Origin: Methanoculleus sp. UBA430
GTDB lineage: Archaea > Halobacteriota > Methanomicrobia > Methanomicrobiales > Methanoculleaceae
Length of the DNA stretch: 64,000 nt
Direction of reading: 5' to 3'
NCBI RefSeq assembly: GCF_002506585.1
Contig: NZ_DAXW01000011.1
Location: forward strand, 454 to 64,453
This document shows positions 60,255 to 64,000 of the stretch, piece after piece. The translations under genes were made by a program, and so were the position numbers. Under the pieces are notes generated by a model, which saw nothing but the letters and a program-made list of their open reading frames with translations, was not told the DNA's origin and made no database searches. The first letter of the stretch is position 1. Each line of letters begins with the position of its first letter.

Positions 60255-61577
60255 ATGAAGAAGGTTGCAGTGATTGGGGCGGGGATTACCGGTATCCAGG
60301 CAGCGCTCGATCTCGTACAACACGGCATACACGTAGATCTGATAGAAAAGAGCCCGTTTATCGGGGGCCACGTGGCACAGCTGGGGAGGATATTTCCCAC
60401 CGACGACAGTTCGATGTGCGTCATTTCATCAAAGATGCACGAGGTGCTCCGGTCCCCGGAAGTCGGGCTGTACACGATGACCGAAGTTACGGGCATCACC
60501 GGAGAGCCGGGCAATTATACCCTTACGCTGAGAAAGAGCCCGCGATATGTCGATGCGGAGAAGTGCAACGGTTGCGGCAGGTGTACCGAGATCTGCCCCG
60601 TTGAAGTGTACAGTGAATTTGATGCCGGGTTAGGTGTCAGAAAGGCAATTTACAAGTCATACGGGGAGGCAGTGCCGGATGTTGTTGTCCGCGACTCCGA
60701 ACACTGCATCGGGTGCGGGTTATGTTACGACGTCTGCCCCACAGAAGCGGTATTAATGGATTCCGAAGATTTTTTGCAGGAGTTTGAGATACGAGGTATT
60801 ACATCGGTGATTGTTTCAACGGGCTACAGCATGTACGATCCACGGAACGAACCGAGATACCGGTACCTCACCATACCCGACGTCATTACAAGCCTCGAAT
60901 TTGAGAGAATGCTCGCCCCCGATGGCCCGACCGGGGGGGAGATCAGAAGGCTTTCGGATGGTAAAATACCAGGGTCCATCGTCCTCGTGCAATGCGTGGG
61001 TTCCCGGAATCCTGCAATCGGCAGGAATTTTTGCTCTTCGGTGTGCTGCATGTACACGATTAAGTGTGCGAATATGATCAAGGAGAAGTACGGCGACAAC
61101 ATCGACGTGACCATACTGAAATCCGAAACCCGTGCCTATGGAAAGGGCCACCAGGAATATAACCATAGAATAAAGCAGGCCCACAAGATCCAGGTGTTGA
61201 GGTGCATGCCCGGTTCGATAGAATCCAGCAGAGGCAACAGGATGAGGATTGTCGTGGAGAAGATTAAGAGGGATCTTCCCGACACGCCGATCGTCGTTCT
61301 CGAACCCGAACTGGTCGTGCTGGCGGCAGGCCTTTCACCTTCGGCGGGTGCGGAGAGGCTTGCAGAGATGATGGGCATCGAGGTATCGGAGAACGAAGGC
61401 TTCCTGTGTCCGGGCGACCCTGCGCTGAACCCTTCAGGCTCCCGGACACCCGGCATCTATATCGCAGGCGCGGCAGTCGCGCCAAAAGACATCAACGACT
61501 GCATAAACCAGGCGAAAGCAGCCGCAATGAAGGCATATCTCGACACGGTCATCCAATCGGGGGAAGACGGAGCATAA
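60255..61577 (+). CDS. HdrA-like FAD/iron-sulfur protein
   Basis: The 440-residue protein begins with a dinucleotide-binding motif (AVIGAGITGIQAALDL). Two [4Fe-4S] ferredoxin motifs follow: CNGCGRCTEICP (C104-C114) and CIGCGLCYDVCP (C151-C161). Blocks of heterodisulfide reductase subunit A are present: VLVQCVGSRN, FCSSVCCMYTIKCANMI, LAAGLSPSAGAERLA and PGIYIAGAAVAPKDINDCI. It is shorter than canonical HdrA (about 650 residues), lacking the N- and C-terminal cluster regions. Where HdrA has further cysteines, only one remains (SSMCVISSKM). It may bifurcate or relay electrons with an unlinked partner. ATG 60255 follows GAGAGGGG. Confidence 0.82.
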   Translation: MKKVAVIGAGITGIQAALDLVQHGIHVDLIEKSPFIGGHVAQLGRIFPTDDSSMCVISSKMHEVLRSPEVGLYTMTEVTGITGEPGNYTLTLRKSPRYVDAEKCNGCGRCTEICPVEVYSEFDAGLGVRKAIYKSYGEAVPDVVVRDSEHCIGCGLCYDVCPTEAVLMDSEDFLQEFEIRGITSVIVSTGYSMYDPRNEPRYRYLTIPDVITSLEFERMLAPDGPTGGEIRRLSDGKIPGSIVLVQCVGSRNPAIGRNFCSSVCCMYTIKCANMIKEKYGDNIDVTILKSETRAYGKGHQEYNHRIKQAHKIQVLRCMPGSIESSRGNRMRIVVEKIKRDLPDTPIVVLEPELVVLAAGLSPSAGAERLAEMMGIEVSENEGFLCPGDPALNPSGSRTPGIYIAGAAVAPKDINDCINQAKAAAMKAYLDTVIQSGEDGA

Positions 61578-61709
61578 CCCGGGGCCGGCGTTTGAACGTC
61601 AAGCAACTACGGGAGCGGAACGGGGGTCCTGCAATACCCGGGCTCCCTGCATCTGCCGGCACGGCCACGAGCGTCTCGATCTCCCGGGACATCCGGGGGG
61701 ATTGGCCGG

Positions 61710-62612
61710 TCACCGGAAGACCGCGCCCGCTGCCATCAGGCGGGCGGCATTCCGTAACCCCCACGAGTCGAGGAGCGTGAACGCCCCCGCCATGAGGACG
61801 AGCCCGGCGAGCAGGGCGAGCAGGATCTCGACCAGTTCTGCGGGCAGGGTGATTGCGAGGATCCCGAGCGCGAGCGAACTCACCCCCAGGCCGAGGGTAT
61901 ACCAGAACCCCGTCGTCAGCCTGCGCCGCTCCCGGACCACCCGCAGCAGCGTGACGGCGGCGCTCGAGAAGAACCAGACCATGAGGACCAGCAGGATGAG
62001 GACGAGGTAGAGCTCCCAGAGAACGAAGAGAACGAGACCGGCACTCGCCATCATACCGCCCCGGGCGATCTCCCTGCCCGCACGCTCTTTGCGGTCCCTC
62101 CCCCGGACGCCCTCGACGATCGTGAGGAGGCCGAGGATGAGCACAAGGGAGGGCAGGACCACGGTGAAGAAGAGCACGGTCTCACCAACCGCCAGGAGGA
62201 GGAGGACGGCGCCGATCGCAAGCAGGATTGCACCGAGGCCCATCCGGAGTTTCCAGCTCATGTTCTGATCGGCAAGGCGCTGCCGGGGATCTCTCCGCGT
62301 CGCATCCCTGCCCGTCACGAAGATGGTCTCCATCGTCTCGTGGATCATGAGGACCAGAGGGGCGTCGTCGATCAGGTGCATGAGGGGGTTCTTCTCCGGG
62401 TCGTACCGGTCCATGTGGACACGATACTCCGATACCGTCTCGTGGGCGTGGTACTGGCCCTTCCGGTAACTCGCGATCGTGTCGGGGCTCGGCACGTTGA
62501 TGGCGGACCGTTTCCAGCCCGGCTCGAGCGGCTCGGTCACGACGGCCTTCGGGACGACGACCTGAAAGACCCCCTGGTGCAGGGCATCGAGATACGACTC
62601 AAGCGTGCTCAA
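61710..62612 (-). CDS. multi-pass membrane protein of unknown function
   Basis: The 300-residue protein starts with TTG and a soluble N-terminal part (1-115). Six or seven membrane segments follow, in pairs (for example GLGAILLAIGAVLLLLAVGE, LVLFVLWELYLVLILLVLMV, ILLALLAGLVLMAGAFTLLD). The repeat of short helix pairs resembles DUF308-like proteins. I do not recognise it further. GGGGAGAGAG lies before the TTG. It is on the same strand as the DUF6325 gene, 142 bases away. Confidence 0.65.
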   Translation of the reverse strand: MSTLESYLDALHQGVFQVVVPKAVVTEPLEPGWKRSAINVPSPDTIASYRKGQYHAHETVSEYRVHMDRYDPEKNPLMHLIDDAPLVLMIHETMETIFVTGRDATRRDPRQRLADQNMSWKLRMGLGAILLAIGAVLLLLAVGETVLFFTVVLPSLVLILGLLTIVEGVRGRDRKERAGREIARGGMMASAGLVLFVLWELYLVLILLVLMVWFFSSAAVTLLRVVRERRRLTTGFWYTLGLGVSSLALGILAITLPAELVEILLALLAGLVLMAGAFTLLDSWGLRNAARLMAAGAVFR

Positions 62613-62754
62613 ACTCTCTCCCCCTCATCCGGCCCCGGAATTCGTCGGCACCCGGCTAAAACGGTCTCCTGAGAAACGGGGCCTGCAGATATCTATACCA
62701 CAATCTCTGGGAGTGATCGTATAAAAAGAGGAGTGGGACCGGTCCCGGCCCCCC

Positions 62755-63318
62755 TCACTGTGCCGGTGCCGCCATCGGCCTCTTCTGCCCCTCCGGTGCC
62801 GCGGCCTCGACCGCTTCACGAAGCGCCGCGCCGGCGAGCACGAGGGCTTCCGGCGTGACCAGGCCCTGGGCGATGAGATAGCCGTTGGCATCGCGGAGCG
62901 CCTGCTTGAGGTCCTTTGCCCAGAGGTGCTCGATGAGGAAGATCGCGGCGGCGCTGTTGCTCGGGATAGTGCCCGCAATTGAGCGGACATCGTCCTCGGT
63001 CATACCGAAGGTCCGCCGGGCGGCCGCCACGGCGCCGGTCTCCGCACCTCCCCGTGCCCCCTCCTCGCCGCCGGCGCCAAGGCCGATGAGCGCCCCGACC
63101 GCGGCGCCGAATCGTTGCCGCTCCTCATCACTGAGCTGCGTTGCCTCCATGCCCTCGACGTTCCCGCTAGCATCCTTCCGGACGAACCGAACGTCGATCA
63201 GCCTCATGGCACCCGCTTTCATCGCCGAGTCGAGCGCCCGCCGGATCTGGCCGTGGAAGTCCGGGTTCTCAAACCCGATGACCAGGAGCTGCATCGGCCC
63301 ATACATAACTTCAGCCAT
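62755..63318 (-). CDS. DUF6325-like protein
   Basis: The 187-residue protein begins MAEVMYGPMQLLVIGFENPD and has RRALDSAMKAGAMRLIDVRF and a later helix with FLIEHLWAKDLKQALRDA. A glycine/alanine-rich central stretch (GGEEGARGGAETGAVAAARR) is linker or hydrophobic. The start pattern YGPMQLLVIGFE fits DUF6325. Function unknown; related proteins often sit next to membrane proteins. GGAGGAATGGAAGA precedes the ATG at 63318. Confidence 0.7.
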   Translation of the reverse strand: MAEVMYGPMQLLVIGFENPDFHGQIRRALDSAMKAGAMRLIDVRFVRKDASGNVEGMEATQLSDEERQRFGAAVGALIGLGAGGEEGARGGAETGAVAAARRTFGMTEDDVRSIAGTIPSNSAAAIFLIEHLWAKDLKQALRDANGYLIAQGLVTPEALVLAGAALREAVEAAAPEGQKRPMAAPAQ

Positions 63319-63553
63319 TCTTCCATTCCTCCTATGACATAGATCGTCTGCCCGCACCCGTGATTGTCGCCATGCCGGAATACAAATGCAGGCACCTCTG
63401 CCTGCGAAGATCTCGTCTCTCTGGAAGTGTACATACCTGAGGCGGGTCAGGACTAGATGGGTGAGAGAATATAATATTATGTGAATAGTAGTTGAGATCT
63501 CCAGATCCGCAGATAAGCACTCTTCAGTGCCCTTACCCTCGATCCGCCCCGGA
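63319..63553. other. intergenic region
   Basis: AT-rich sequence near 63470-63490 (ATATAATATTATG) is a plausible leftward promoter for the DUF6325 gene. No gene is visible. Confidence 0.4.
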
Positions 63554-64000
63554 TCAGTGCGCCATCTGGTCGATCGCCGCCGTCACGGCAAGGACGAGCG
63601 CGTCGTCGTGACCCGGCTCCACCTCCACGCCGTAGATGTCCCGGACCCGGAACCACTTCTTCGAGACCTCGGCAACCCGCTCCCGCCGCCCGGCCTCGAT
63701 ATGGTACTCGTGGTCGAGGATGTTCCCCTGGACCTCCCAGTCCCCCTCTCCGGGGATACTGACCGTCCACCGGTCCCGGAGCGGCGTGATCAGCGCCTTC
63801 TTGATCGTCGCCGCCGTCCCGCCGTCGCCCTTCTCGATCTCCATCGTATCCTTGATCCGGAGCATCCGCTCCTGGATCCTGTAGAGGTCCTGCCCCTCCT
63901 GGCTCTGGATCACCAGCGTGTTCCGCACGCGGAGCGCTTTCCCGTCCACCTTGAACGCCTTGTTTCCGGCATGATCCTCGATCCAGTAGTCGTCCCCGAT
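63554..64000 (-). CDS. LURP-one-related protein (5' end cut)
   Basis: Read from the window edge, the protein gives IGDDYWIEDHAGNKAFKVDG, then KALRVRNTLVIQSQEGQDLY and RIQERMLRIKDTMEIEKGDG. The later part has IKKALITPLRDRWTVSIPGE, DWEVQGNILDHEYHIEAGRR and WFRVRDIYGVEVEPGHDDAL. These are typical of LURP-one/Tubby-C-like proteins, a 12-strand barrel whose ligand in archaea is unknown. It is complete at the C-terminus and starts beyond the window. It lies next to the DUF6325 gene. Confidence 0.82.
   Translation of the reverse strand: MGDDYWIEDHAGNKAFKVDGKALRVRNTLVIQSQEGQDLYRIQERMLRIKDTMEIEKGDGGTAATIKKALITPLRDRWTVSIPGEGDWEVQGNILDHEYHIEAGRRERVAEVSKKWFRVRDIYGVEVEPGHDDALVLAVTAAIDQMAH

Overview
The window is GC-rich archaeal DNA, most likely from a hydrogenotrophic methanogen of the order Methanomicrobiales (Methanoculleus-like). 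The main clues are the archaeal siroheme-to-heme (Ahb) genes, an HdrA-type protein, a peptide-modifying radical SAM enzyme of the Mhun_1560 type, several methanogen-style sensor kinases with T/C/RHDI(L/G/N)N H-boxes, TATA-type promoters and an ISH3-family transposase. I recognised no rRNA, tRNA or CRISPR array. The assignment rests on gene content read by eye, without database searches.

Layout. 0-4.5 kb: FKBP isomerase (cut by the window edge), AAA ATPase, CYTH phosphatase, phosphoesterase and a B12-binding radical SAM protein. 4.9-9.6 kb: catalase katA facing a compact ahb operon (an AhbD-AhbA fusion, AhbB, AhbC) that would make heme b. This methanogen group is generally thought to lack cytochromes, so the catalases are the obvious users of that heme. 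9.7-14.2 kb: phosphoesterase, ferredoxin-nitroreductase, flavin reductase, a divergent HxlR regulator, GNAT, AlkD-like and PNPOx-like genes. 14.4-17.3 kb: a Cache-like sensor protein, the Mhun_1560-family radical SAM enzyme and a DUF998 membrane protein. 17.3-31.8 kb: housekeeping and accessory genes (methyltransferases, two histidine kinases, RsgA, an M24 peptidase, an alpha/beta hydrolase, a DUF3887 lipoprotein, a cytidylate deaminase-like protein, a class V aminotransferase) with a decayed alcohol dehydrogenase.

32-43 kb: amino acid permease, a second large catalase (HPII type with a DJ-1-like tail), a second DUF3887 lipoprotein, a histidine kinase relic, and kdpABC followed by a KdpD without a kinase domain. 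43.2-50.4 kb: two large receiver-PAS-histidine kinase proteins separated by a RidA relic. 51-52.6 kb: a secreted beta-propeller surface protein.

52.8-61.6 kb is the most rearranged part. A complete acetolactate synthase gene and a near-identical truncated copy of its 5' third flank a YgiT-type antitoxin (with a decayed DUF4258 toxin) and a DUF1016/YhcG nuclease. Both ilvB copies carry the same 50-base element about 130-160 bases upstream of the start. Next come an ISH3-family insertion sequence between broken gene fragments, a RelE-type toxin-antitoxin pair, an IS605-like hairpin and a short HdrA-like protein with an AT-rich promoter. The window ends with a DUF6325 protein, a multi-pass membrane protein and a LURP-one-like protein (cut by the window edge).

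How the genes may work together. The two catalases, the heme pathway, the HxlR-linked flavin enzymes and the Kdp pump suggest oxidative, redox and osmotic stress handling. The Kdp sensor has lost its kinase, and the nearby receiver-kinase proteins are possible but unproven partners.
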